Notes under the pieces: generated by a model
Told to the model about the DNA's origin: nothing
Database searches by the model: none
What the model saw: the letters and a program-made list of their open reading frames with translations, nothing else
Made by a program: the position numbers and the translations under genes
Assembly (NCBI GenBank): GCA_004369085.1
Contig: ML210171.1
Location: forward strand, 176,747 to 240,746
DNA: 64,000 nt
Direction: 5' to 3'
Source of the DNA: Coprinopsis marcescibilis
Taxonomy: Eukaryota > Basidiomycota > Agaricomycetes > Agaricales > Psathyrellaceae
Shown here: piece by piece, positions 50,401 through 61,625 of the stretch
Numbering within the stretch: position 1 is the first letter of the stretch
Layout of the letters: the number at the start of each line of letters is the position of its first letter

Positions 50401-51486
50401 GTCATACCATCCTGCCCGACGTCGATCGATGTCAAATTCAACTTTGGCGAGAATGGGGATTAGCGAAGGGGAGTTAAGGCCTGGGAGATCAAACGAATTG
50501 GACCGTATTGCGGAGGCAGTCTCGTGCACGTCGACAGATGTGTCAGGCGTGTCTGGTTCTGACTGAGCCGATGCGCTCGAGGGAGGGGCAGATTTGGAAT
50601 TGAAGCGCATGTCGGATACGGATGACGGCGTTGATGGCGATGGCGAATTGAGTCGGTTAAGAGTAGGATAGCTCGGTCGAGGGGATACTGGAGACGGTGC
50701 ATAGGACGGAGAGGGAGAGGGGAGCCGGAGGTTTTCGTGTGGGAGGAAGGGGTTTGAGCGCGTAGCGGAGGCGCTTAACATCAACGGAGTCGGACTGCGG
50801 GATAAAGGTGGCGATAACATGTTTGTTTCGCGCTGCTCTGCCTGTAGAACTCGGATCCAGAGATGTCTCCAAATTTCTTCTGACAGTCTTGGGCCAGGCT
50901 CTCCACCATCCAGCACGGGCGGCTTACTTCTCGGGCTAATAGGAGAGTCTGGACTAGCGGTCGTTCCTGACGATACCAAGTAGAGAACCATGCCAGCTGT
51001 ACTTGGAAGCGCGTATTCCTTCGCGATCGCCGACAACTGTGCCTGTAGTGTGGAGTGCACGGTAACTAGAGTGCCACGACGAAACTGGGTGTGATATCCC
51101 GAGGCTGATGACGGAGCTGGGGTGAGTTCAGAATCGTAAGAGTTGTCGTCGTGGGGGAGATGCATAGGGGGAATGACATGGAGAAGATATCTTGTCGTTG
51201 ACGGCGACCTGGAGTCGTAGCCCACTAGAGAGCTGACTATTGACGGTGTTGGGGACCTTCTGGCATTTTCTGAGGGTCCAGCTGATTCTGAGAATGACCG
51301 GGAGAGAAAGGATGATGAGGTAGAAGGCTTGCTTGGTCTACCAGGAATTGGTGTCGACACCCCCAGAGCATTGGCGAGTTTAGCCAGACGGTGTGGGGGC
51401 AGCGGTGCTTTTGGGGGCTGCCATGTTGGAGATAGACAAGCTGAAGCGGTTGAGGACGTATCCGTTCCATTAATGTTGCTGGCCAT
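47441..51486 (-). CDS. Large, mostly disordered fungal protein
   Basis: Four exons (51486-49591, 49534-49460, 49395-49202, 49127-47441) give 3852 nt, or 1283 residues. Only the N-terminal third has ordered segments: STTRYLLHVIPPMHLPHDDN near residue 95, FRRGTLVTVHSTLQAQLSAI, KEYALPSTAGMVLYLVSS and LSEEIWRHLWIRVLQAEQRE. The pattern suggests one conserved fungal domain of unknown function, interrupted by Ser/Pro insertions. An acidic patch (SDSDSDFDEDDLEFAEES) and a helix YVMRAQLDEIERTLAQLSPR follow. The C-terminal half is Pro/Ser/Gln-rich with a poly-Gln/His tract at about 47866-47930. Localisation and function cannot be inferred with confidence. Confidence 0.75.
47866..47930. repeat. Poly-Gln/His coding microsatellite
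   Basis: TTG/TTGTTG-type run on the plus strand that encodes a Gln-rich, His-interrupted tract on the minus strand within the large disordered protein. Such tracts often vary in length between strains. Confidence 0.7.
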
Positions 51487-52425
51487 GAGGTCGAGCCAAC
51501 AGCCGCAATAACTCGGGCTCTATCGTGAATCTAAAATGAATATAGATCGTTATGGTTGTTGTCGACGTCGACAGCGAGCAGAATCGTGAATATCCTGTGG
51601 AAAGGTGTCAGAAAGCAATAGCAGGTTGAACACAAACAGAGGCTCACGTAACAGCGACAAGCAAGGTTCCCTTCCAGGTAGAACACGTTTGCGACGGTCG
51701 TCGAGGTCGTTATAATGCTCCAAGACAGCGCTCTGGCCAGCCTTGCGAGTCTGTTGCCTGGAGACGACGAGCACAGGGGAATGAGAGGCTGAGGGTCGTC
51801 AGTGCAGAGTGACTTGGACACGGACAACATCGCCCCGCCGATGTATTCTGCCAAGTCGAGCTCAGTAGGGGTGGGAACTTTGGCCCAGAAAGGAAGTGCG
51901 CGTAACATGCAAGTTGACTGTCGGTCGGCAGAGGAACGCGCCAATGACGATGTTCATATTAATTATACCGATGGCTACCAGGCAGGGACTGTATAAAAGT
52001 GTAGCTAGGAGAAAGGCCACAAGGCTTGACAGGACGGAAACGAGGAGCGTAGACAACAACACAAACACGGTTCTTATCAGTATTGTTCTGTTGGGATGTA
52101 CAAGTAAAGAGAGTGTTGGGACTAAAGTATATAAAGGACAGATAGGTGGAATCTGTAATGGATATATCGATTGATTTGAGTGCAGCGGTGGTCCAGCCAA
52201 ACACAAGCAGCGGAATCCTTGAACCGGAATTGGAGTGGCGTAACGGCTTGGTCTCGTCCTTTTTCTTCGCAGACCTCTTCTACTCGTTTCTGCCTCTTTT
52301 TTTCTTTCATTTCTCCCTTTTACGAGCTCTGCTACTATCAATCACGACTTGAAAGGCTTTGGCACCAAACGATTGTCACGAACAGCTTCGTCTTGCACGA
52401 CAACGACCCCCCAACGACACCCACG
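51487..52425. other. divergent intergenic region
   Basis: About 940 bp between the large disordered-protein gene and the first bHLH gene. A minus-strand open frame (51.86-52.34 kb) has a hydrophobic run but no start context, splice logic or family, so it is not called. The ~100 bp before the bHLH start are pyrimidine-rich. Confidence 0.45.
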
Positions 52426-53541
52426 ATGGACCAGCACCAACAGCAGCACCAGCACCATTCTATGGCGGAGGACCATCCTCAGATGCCTGGAGGTCCTTAT
52501 TTCTATCCTCAGGAAGATGGCCCTTACAATCTCGCGTATAACACCACGCAGATGTACAACCCAGTAGCTCAGCACGCTACCCAGACGCGTGCGTGTTTCT
52601 CGTCTCGTTCTTTCCTAAAACTCGTGTTCATCCGATAATCTGCTTTCTTGATTAATAGGTCAAATGGAACTCCATCAGGCTGGCATGCAACAGTATCACA
52701 ATACTATTGCACTAATTCCACCACATCAATACCAGGCAAACGTGTTTCCTGGATCGCCGCCTCATGGCTCCCTGCCCGTTACCGGCTCCCCTGCCCCACC
52801 CTCTCCAGACCTTATGTATGACCACCCTCTGTCCCCTCCTGTTTCCGGATCAGATACATCAGCAGACGGTCTCTACCACCACTCTAATAGTAGTGGCGCC
52901 AATTCTCCAGCTTCTTCAAGAGCAAACAGTCTCGTGCATCGCAGCGCTCGCTACAACCCTACCCCTTCCCCAACTAGCTCCGTCGGACGTAGACGTTCCA
53001 GATCCCACGACTCTGACGACGACGACAACAACATGGGCGTCGCTTTTGTTGAGAACCTCGCTCATACCCGAAAGGAAGCCACTAGAAGGCAGAGGATAGA
53101 AGCTGAACAACGCCGCCGGAACGAATTGCGCGACGGTTATGCCAAACTCAAAGACGTTCTTCCCGTCTCAAACGAGAAGAGTAGCAAGGTGTCTTTGCTG
53201 GATCGAGGTTAGTGAAACTTCTTTCCAAGACGCGACTTTTTTTCTAATCCTGTGCGATTCTACCAGCCACCAACCATATCATCGCGTTAGAACGGTCCAG
53301 GAAGGAGCTCGAAGAACGCATTGCCGCGCTCGAAGCCGAGATGCAGCGGCTTCGCGGGGTAAACGAGAAGATTTGCCTCAGTACAAACAATACCCCCTCC
53401 CCTTCAAACGCGGCCAATAGGCCCCTTTCACCCCACCCTCTAGAGGGACAATCCGTCCCAGCCCACTCCCTCACCTCGGTGAAAGGACAGCAGCCACCTT
53501 CGGAGCACTCAAGCCCATCGGCTTCTGACAATGGGTTCTAG
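52426..53541 (+). CDS. bHLH transcription factor (first of two)
   Basis: Three exons (52426-52588, 52659-53207, 53267-53541) give 987 nt, or 328 residues. The N-terminus is His/Gln-rich (MDQHQQQHQHHSMAEDHPQ), the middle Ser/Pro-rich. The basic helix-loop-helix domain starts around residue 205: RRQRIEAEQRRRNELRDGYA (ExxRR DNA-contact pattern), LKDVLPVSNEKSSKVSLLDR, then after the last intron ATNHIIALERSRKELEERIA and a leucine-zipper-like helix to RLRGVNEK. It likely binds E-box DNA as a dimer. The intron in the loop/helix 2 region sits exactly after the LLDR segment. A second, similar factor lies 7 kb downstream on the same strand. Confidence 0.88.
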
Positions 53542-56500
53542 CATTTCTTGGCCTGGCTTTTTTCTTTAACATCTACTCTCCATTTTTTTTTCACTCTTGC
53601 AATACCTGCCTCCCTTTCATTTCTTTCTATTCTCCTCTCTTCGTTCCTCTTGGTTCTCTGTTTCTCTCCTTTCCAGGTATCCCCCCGTGTGTTCCCGTTT
53701 ATTTGCTGCGGCACACGATTGTAGCGCTGCAATCACTCGACATGCGTCTCAGGTCTCTCGCAAGTTTGATTTCTGCCAGGGAATTCTCGATAACAACGCC
53801 GCGCGCATAACTCGCAGATGTAACCCTCGCACGTACCACGTACGCACTTCCTGAGGCCGAAACCCAACCGCTCGAGGCCGTTGGGCTTGGCCTTCCGTCC
53901 AGCATCACAAGTCAATCCGCTTGCATCGTGTTCGGTATCTAGATCACATGGACTTGATCTCGTAGATCGATGATCCGTCCCTCCAACAACATCCTTCGAC
54001 AGCTCGCTCAACAAAAAAGGACGAATAAACCCAGACAAATCACTTCACCATACTCAACATATGCACGACATGGATTCCAGGCGAATTCACCCCTTCACAA
54101 TCGCAAATACGAGCTGGATCTCTTCGACACAACCTTTTACCTCTGCCGAAGTATGAATTTGGGCCTATTGCCTCCTCTTATGCGTCTTTTCGGGCCACGT
54201 TTTCGATTGTCATGTTCTTTGCACCCACACCTCTCCTTTTACCCCCTCTCCATTCTTGCACTGTCTCCGTCCTTCCAGTGACAGCGATGTTCGTGGAAGT
54301 TGATGTTTAGAGACGAGTGAGTGTCTGGAATCACCTCCCTTAACGACTCTACCCACCCTGTGGATGACGGCTACGAGATGCGACGATCACATTTTACACA
54401 TCACATATATTTTGGCACTCATTGGACATTCTCTCTCATTTATTTTGTTTCCCAGCTACGCAACGTGCTCTACCATGCAACCATCCTCCTTTACAATTCT
54501 TGACGAATATCTATCCTACTACTGACATCATTTTGTACTACTTAAACGCCGCGAGGCGTGTCCTCCGCACTGTCCTTGCAGATGCGCTCAAAATATTATC
54601 GTAACTATTTCGAATGTAGTAGTGGTATTAGTGTCCGTACCCAGCACTCCGTTCCCGTTTTTGGTTGTCAGTTACCTTGTTCAGCCTTTGTCTAGTCCCT
54701 AGATCTTGAACGCATTAGAAGTTTTAATCTGCCATTCCATCTCACTTGCTTTGGTCCCAGGAACTCAAATCCCAGACGTTAATAAAACATGCAAAGGTTG
54801 GTTCATAGACTTCATTTACGGCACCAAGAGCAGAGGGACCCGTGGCCTTATCTCTCCCGCGCTCTGATTCAGAGTCGACTACCGGGTGCCAATACGTGAA
54901 TTCCCAGACATTCGAGGCCCTTTCACCTCCTTTCACCCGTTAGTTCATTTTCTTTCACGGCTTTCCTTTGGGCATTTGGCCCTTTGTGAGCCACTTCTAA
55001 TGTCTTGTCACCGGTCACAATCTCGTCTTCATGGAAGCCATCTTGAAGACATAGCACCAACTCTACCATGCCATTTGCCCCTTTGTTCCAGCGCCACCAT
55101 CGATGTATCCGCCAGCCGAGCTTTCGCGCATTCTTTTTACTCGCGAAAGCCGAGAAACGGATGCTCTACATGCTATAGTAGCCGCCGTCGATGATCCAGA
55201 AGCACCCACTCTCCACTTCTCAAGGCAATCGAACCCAACGCGGCTTCACCGCCGGAAGAACTTGTCCCGAAATGTTGTGGTAGCATCAAGGTGGGGCGGG
55301 GCATGTTATTCTAGCCCCCCAATCAACCAATTGCAAGGCCCTTTGTCATTATTAACACCACTGAACCCAAGACACAGCGAGAGCTTCGATTTCTCAGGAA
55401 ACCTTGTCATTACCGGACAATCGATAGAAGCGCACTATGGAACATGTACAACTTTGAATAAACCCTGATAGAACAAATAAATTATGTGATTGCGGATGTT
55501 TTCAATTTAAGAAACTGGGACATGGGGTACCGAAGTTTAGGTGTGGAATTCGGAATTGGCGAAAAGGTGGAAGAGGACATGTGAGCGGTGCGATTCGAGA
55601 TGGCTAGAGCCGCTGGTCGGGTCCTGCGGACCTGGTAAAGCACAACTTTAGAAAAACGAAGAGGTGTGGTTTGTGAATCGTAAAGGAAGGGAACTTCGGC
55701 GGAGAAGGATGCGTTTCGTGATGGTGGACTTGTCTGTGCGCTTGGATTACAAGTGAAACACTTCGAGTGTATCCCGCAATCGTAGTGTGTTCGAGGCTGT
55801 AAGAGATTTCGATGGTGATGGATGGTACGCACCTTCCTGAGCGTGAAACGTGTTATTGGCAGGCCAAGGTGGAAGTACTAATCGTGGTGAGTGAATACTA
55901 GGCAACCTGAGCTTCTACATACGGTACGTCTGCGACACTTGCGTAACAGGCGTTCCCCCTCGATGCCTTAATCCAGCTTAGGTCGTGTTTCAGCCGCGAT
56001 AACTCAATAAGAACTTGCCATGCGTTAATCATCACACAGTACAACGTTCCAGATTTGTCCCAGGAATTGATTCGAATCGATTAACCTTTACAACACATTT
56101 CGTTTGCAAGGTGGCATTGCAGCCACCGGGGAATGCCTAGAGCTATGGTGTTCCCCCTTCTCTGCAAAGCAACAAGGTGACATATGTTAATATCGCCTCT
56201 CATGATGAAAGGGCCCTCAATAATTATCTGACTGTTTGATCAGAAAGGATAATGAAGATAATCGGTGCATTGAGAATACCTTGATGTGCTCTAATTAGTT
56301 CCCAGCTTTGAAAACAAAGAGCGTCATCCGCGGAATGACCCATCCCATTCAATTCATGAACCCTTTGCCTGAGTAGTATCTTCTGATGGGGAACTGTAAT
56401 TCTGACATCAGATTGAGTGCATCCCGTAAACGTTGAATAAGGTCGCCGCTCGGGCCACACTCGTCATAGAAGCGAACATGAGTGTTTTGTGCAAAGTCCT

Positions 56501-58516
56501 CACTTTGATCAATGTTCCTTCGCCAAACTATTCCTTATCCAGCACAATTCTTCGTCAGATAGACGCTATGTTTGACAGAGCAAGGATGTTTCAGCACGAG
56601 GTTCTTTGGACGGATAGATTTGACGATACCAGTTTCGGACAAGAATGGGCATCACTAGCCTCGCGGTAGCCTCGTTGCAAGCCCGTTGCCGGTACTTTAT
56701 TAACTTGCCGATGTGGACCTTGTGGACTTGACGCTCAACGCAAATACCTCCATCAGGCTTCTGGGCGATGGGAGACTCCATTGTTTTGGCCTAAGCTGCG
56801 GCATATCAGGCTGTCTGTCCAGATAGATTTTGCTGCTGTCGATTGCGAAATATCGGTCATTCTGAGATAAGAAAGCGGGGCTGAGGTCGGGACGATGGTC
56901 GGGGCGATGCGCTATCCGCTTGTGGGTTTCTGTATAGCAGTGTGAGTGACAGAATTAACGTCAAGCGCCAAATCTCGGGGAAACCCAGAGAAGTGTACGG
57001 CGGTCCAAGGTGGTCCATGACAGCTGTGTTCTTTCCATGGCCGTGTCCCAAGAAATACGCCGCAAGATTAATGTCACCGAGAATTAACGCTCGGTAGGTC
57101 ATGCGCACGGCGGACTCAAGTGGACGGATAAGATGCGGCAGTTACAGAGATTTAGGCGAAGACTGCTTGGTGGTGAGGACGATGAGTGGACGAGCGGACC
57201 ATACATGTGCACTTACTTGCCGGAAAATCAGCGTGCTGGGCCACAGATGTGGAGGAGGCAATAGGATCGGCAAACATAGAGGAAATCATGCAGACTACTA
57301 CTGTGGACGAGAATAAGTAGTTTGGATTCGGAAGATCATAACCAAGTCCATGGATTTGGGTCCGTTTACCGATATACAATTCCCGGACGAAAAGATAAAA
57401 TAGCTGATATTTTGTGCCACAAGTTTAATAGTAAGAGTTCGGAGCGAGTTGTTCCCCAACCAGTTAAGTAAAGGTTTAGAACAGCTGGAGTCATAGCGTT
57501 TTATGAAAAGGTTGGCAGAAATCTGTTGGAGAAACCAGTGCTAATGCTGTAGCGTTCCCAGCATTCCCATCGATTTGGCCAGACGAAGAAAAGAAGACAG
57601 GAACAATGCTGCTGATTATCCGCGCGAGATAGGTCCCAAGCGGCAAAGAAGAAATCGATGGAGAAAGATAAGCGACAGGAACTGCTGTCGAAGGCTGATG
57701 CTCTATAATTCATCTTGGAGAGTTGAATCCCTAGAATATGAAACCAGGGTGTTGGGATTCAAGGATTCTGCTTGACAATCCTAGGTATCTCAGGAGTCCA
57801 GGGCTTCTCGAGGGATTAAACCGGGAGTAGCAGCCAACAGGTATCGTGTGATGTACGAGATTTGGATGAACATTCCAGAGTTTCTTCTTCGCAAATGGCA
57901 GGTATAGTTCCGTCGCGTTGCCCTAGTCTTGATCTGAAACACTGAAGATGAAGCACATCTCAATGAGGATGCAGAACGAGGAGTATGTTCTTGAAAATGT
58001 GCCGCCAAACGAGGTGTCCAGCTGCCAGCATGCCAGAGCGGGTGTTTCAAGTCGCGTCAAATTTGTCCATTGGTCTCCGATAAACCGTAAGATGAGCTGA
58101 CGAGAAAAGCAACATTCAGTAGCGCCATGCGTGCTTGTTTGAGCAGAGTCTAGCTCGGGGAATACGATTTCTGTTGGATAGCAAGCTGGAGAATGGATAT
58201 GCATTGATATGCTTGAGGATGATAAGGGCCGAAGAGGAAGGTTCGCTGCGGTCAACGCGTGACGTCAATTAGGCTCACCTGACCTTAATCACACACAGCG
58301 TGCCCCATCGGTCACACTCCTAATTAATGCCGCCTCAGTGCACTTTGGCTCTCACCAGCATCTAAGGCGACGGTCGCCGACGCTAGGTCTCGACGTTCTG
58401 GGCAAATATACTATTAGCGACACATATCATACATTGGGAAGACCCGTAGAACCGGTTCACGCTTTCATTTCCACATTCTATTGCGATACCCTCCCTAAGT
58501 TAACGTTTTACTTCCA
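53542..58516. other. 5 kb gene-poor region
   Basis: The longest stretch without a supported gene. Open frames are short, mixed in composition, and show no consistent splicing or known domain; I checked the longer ones (53.97, 55.10, 55.48, 56.43 and 57.92 kb). The first ~200 bp after 53541 is a pyrimidine-rich 3' untranslated region. No transposon ends, tRNA or long repeats were recognised. It may contain non-coding transcripts or decayed genes. Confidence 0.4.
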
Positions 58517-59634
58517 ATGTGGTGCGTACAACATCTAACGACTATCAAAGCCTCGTTGCTGACCTTCTTATCTGCTGAATGTGATACAGGTGCGATAATT
58601 GCTTCCTAGTGTTCCCTCTTGTGAGCTTTCTTGGCCGGTTTCCACAGTCCTGATGAACCCTGACTGACTGTAATCCGTTCCCAATTCCGTCGGATTCTAG
58701 AGAGGTGGTGCTATTGCCTGGGCCGTCCTGGTCGCTGTGGGTCCACTAATCCGAACTCTCCTACAAGCGGCTCACAATCTCGGTCCTTTTTCATTTCCAC
58801 AGGCGTACAGCATCGGCGGTGGGATTTTCCTCCTTACGACTGGACAGTATTTCTTCTTCTTTCACCCAGAATGGTGCGTATCCTCTCCTTCAGAGTTGGC
58901 CGACTGAGCGGCTAATGTGCCCAGGCAAATCTATGGTGGTGTTGGAATTGGCATTGGGGTAGCTGCGGTTCTTTCCATGTTAGCTCTATCCAATGTGAGC
59001 CCCCACGATTCGGAGCCTAGAGTACCAAATACGATCGTAAACTGACTCTATTTCTCCTCTTCACATTAGCGATCGTACATCTGGATTAGGGTGGTCAAGT
59101 TCCTATGGCCATTCGTAATAGTCCTCTCGGCCGTTCGTGCTACTATCATGATCGTACAACTCCAACGAGGGTGAGTACACCGGTTTCTTACTCCATGCGA
59201 CAGGGTGACACTCCACTCAAACTTTCACTCCCGGGACCCTTTAGCAAGGACAAGATCACTTGGTCCTGTAACAATGGCGGTCAGATGTGGACACCTGAAG
59301 CAGCCGCTTCTACCGCCAAACCAGGGGTCATGCCTGGTGGATTCTGTGTCGCAGGATTCAACAGCCTCAATCTCGCGTTCATTATCTCTCTGCTCTTTGA
59401 TGTTGCTTGCCAGGTTAGCCGTTTGTTCCGAGAATCGAACATTCCGGGAATCCAGCTAAACTCTATCCTTGTGTCACACAGATGTACATGTACTTCTTAT
59501 GCTGGCGGTTCTCCAAGAGATTGGAGCACTACTCGAATATGAACGGGCCATATCATGGGGGTACGCTGTCTGAACCTCCGAGATAACTGTCATACTAACA
59601 AAAGTTTTCTGTGACAGGATACTACAAAGCATAA
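58517..59634 (+). CDS. Small multi-span membrane protein
   Basis: Eight exons (58517-58521, 58590-58620, 58701-58873, 58925-58994, 59070-59170, 59245-59413, 59482-59560, 59618-59634) sum to 645 nt, or 214 residues, with frame kept throughout. The first coding exon is only five bases (ATGTG). About five hydrophobic segments follow: MWCDNCFLVFPL with GGAIAWAVLVAVGPLIRTLL, AYSIGGGIFLLTTGQYFFFF, YGGVGIGIGVAAVLSMLAL, FLWPFVIVLSAVRATIMIV, and LNLAFIISLLFDVACQMYMY. A Cys-containing loop (ITWSCNNGGQMW, GGFCVAGFNS) lies between the last two. The end (FSKRLEHYSNMNGPYHGG, YYKA) resembles uncharacterised agaricomycete membrane proteins. No transporter or enzyme motif is visible. Confidence 0.82.
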
Positions 59635-60655
59635 GGACTGTCTTTGACGCTACGTCTATCCATTCTTTTTTATACAACTTTCATTCCGTTCAGCTATTCT
59701 TCTTATCGGGCTACCTGTTACCTGTATTCATGACGACTTTACGATTTACGACGACTTGACGACCTGTATTGTGACGACCAGCTACCGTTTTCTGTTGCTT
59801 TTGTACAAAGAATTGACACTTTGTTGACCGAATCTCAGCCAATAGGAAGATGGCCGGCTTGTCCCCATGAAGGTGAATGAGCGTTAACGCAAACTCTAAA
59901 ATCTCCGAGTGCAAGACTAGGTTTTCACTCGACGTAGGAAGGAGAAGGCAAGCGGAAAAGTAAAGTTGGGGAATATGAAAGGAACGTTGCAGGGAATATG
60001 CGACGATTTGGCTGTCTGAAGCGCACAGGCACATAGCCGCTGTTAGTGACAATGTGATGACTCGAATTCCCACTGGACCCTCGGAAACCGGATCTTGATG
60101 AGATAAAAAGGACAACAGGACGGGATATCGGGACGAGTCTTGAAGCCGAGTTAGGGGGGAAGCAAGATTCCCGTCCAATCTGGGGGAATTAGGGCAGCGG
60201 GCAACGGGGAAAGGGACTGTACGAAATGTGTGGCGCAAACAGAATAAGGAAGGAAACATACAAGGAGAAGGACGAAAAGAAAAAAGGGGCCGAAATTTGC
60301 CGGAAAAGGGCCAACAATGAGGAATTTGTATGTTTCTGGGCGAAATGACTTGCCTCGTGTCTGATGAGGGTCGGAACCCTGACTGGAATAGGATTGCTTA
60401 GGATTCCCAGAAGGTGTATAAATCGACGAGACCAGAGCCACTGATTCTCATCCCCCCTCTCCTCCTCAATTCTCCCCGCCCGCCGTTTCTCGTTCTCTGC
60501 AGTTGTCAGTTCCTCCGCCTGCTTTACAGAGGCCCTTGTACTGACTACGCCACAATAGGTCCTTGTTCTTTTTCTTTATTTTACCGTCACTTGCGAGACA
60601 AGTCGTCATCAGCCCCATCCCCGCCATTTTCTTTGAACCCCTCAGCATATCAATC
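59635..60655. other. intergenic, promoter of second bHLH gene
   Basis: About 1 kb. The region from 60440 to 60655 is CT-rich on the coding strand, a common core-promoter feature of strongly expressed fungal genes. No coding sequence recognised. Confidence 0.5.
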
Positions 60656-61625
60656 ATGTCTTCGCAAATCCTCTCCATGGACTACGACAACGCCAAGCCC
60701 AACTACATGGATTCAGTCGAGTTCTCCTACATGGACTACCTCCAGTACCCTCAGTCACCCAACTTTGGTGTCGGCATCAACCGTAAGTTATTCCCCAAAG
60801 ATTAATCATCTCCCAGTCTGACCGACGTCATACAGTGCCCGCAGCTGCCTCGCCTCTGGCATTCAACACCCTGACTCTCTCGGGTAATGTTGGTGGCTAC
60901 ACCTACTCCTCAATGGGTGCCTCATCCCCTGCTCGTCCTTTCACACCCCCAGACGGTGCCAGCATCTCTCCTCACACCCTCGCTTACGATCTGAGTGGTG
61001 GTGAGGTTGCTTCGGACCCTTCCTCTGGTCGTGCAAGCCGTGGTAGCCAGCGCTCGTCGCCAGCTCCCTCTGTTTCCTCACCGGGTCCCACCACCGTCTC
61101 CTTCCCCTCATCCGTTCCCCGTTCTCACCGCTTCAACCCCATGGCCGCTTCACCTGCTTCGAGACCCAATCTCAGGCATAAGCGCCGTGCCAGCCGAAGC
61201 AACGAGGAAACCGATGACGAGGACGAGGACTTCCAGCCCCCAGTTACTGGAGGGAATGCCGATTCGTAAGTCGCTCTTTCCTGCCACAATCATATTCTCT
61301 CGTAGCTAACCAATCATCTAGCCGCCGCGAGACCATCCGCAAGCAACGCATCGAGTCTGAGCAACGACGACGAGATGAGCTGCGAGATGGATACGCCCGT
61401 CTCCGAGAGAACCTGCCCGCTTCCAACCAGAAGGCCAGCAAGGTGTCCATCCTTGACCGTGCCACTGGCCACATCAGGTATCTCGAGACCCTCAGGGATC
61501 AACTCGAATTGCGACTCAAGTCTGCTGAGGCCGAGGTTCACCGGCTTCGTAACGTCAACGAGGCGTTGATGCTTGGTGCTGCGTCAAGAGCACAAGCTGC
61601 AACGGGCCTCGTTGGCTCTTTCTGA
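60656..61625 (+). CDS. bHLH transcription factor (second of two)
   Basis: Three exons (60656-60782, 60836-61265, 61322-61625) give 861 nt, or 286 residues. The N-terminus has a Tyr/Asp/Met-rich segment (MDSVEFSYMDYLQYPQSPN), the middle is Ser/Pro-rich with a basic patch (RHKRRASRSN) and an acidic run (DDEDED). The bHLH domain lies in the last exon: RRETIRKQRIESEQRRRDEL, RDGYARLRENLPASNQKASK, VSILDRATGHIRYLETLRDQ, and a helix to EAEVHRLRNVNEALM. It is clearly related to the bHLH protein at 52.4 kb over the whole domain. Unlike that gene, no intron interrupts the domain. Many G/C-ending codons suggest good expression. Confidence 0.9.

Noticed and set aside
51862..52341. Minus-strand open frame with hydrophobic run
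   Set aside because: No plausible start or splice structure, and it overlaps the divergent promoter region of two supported genes.
55103..55468. 121-residue plus-strand open frame
   Set aside because: No homology recognised, no splice structure, and isolated in a gene-poor region.
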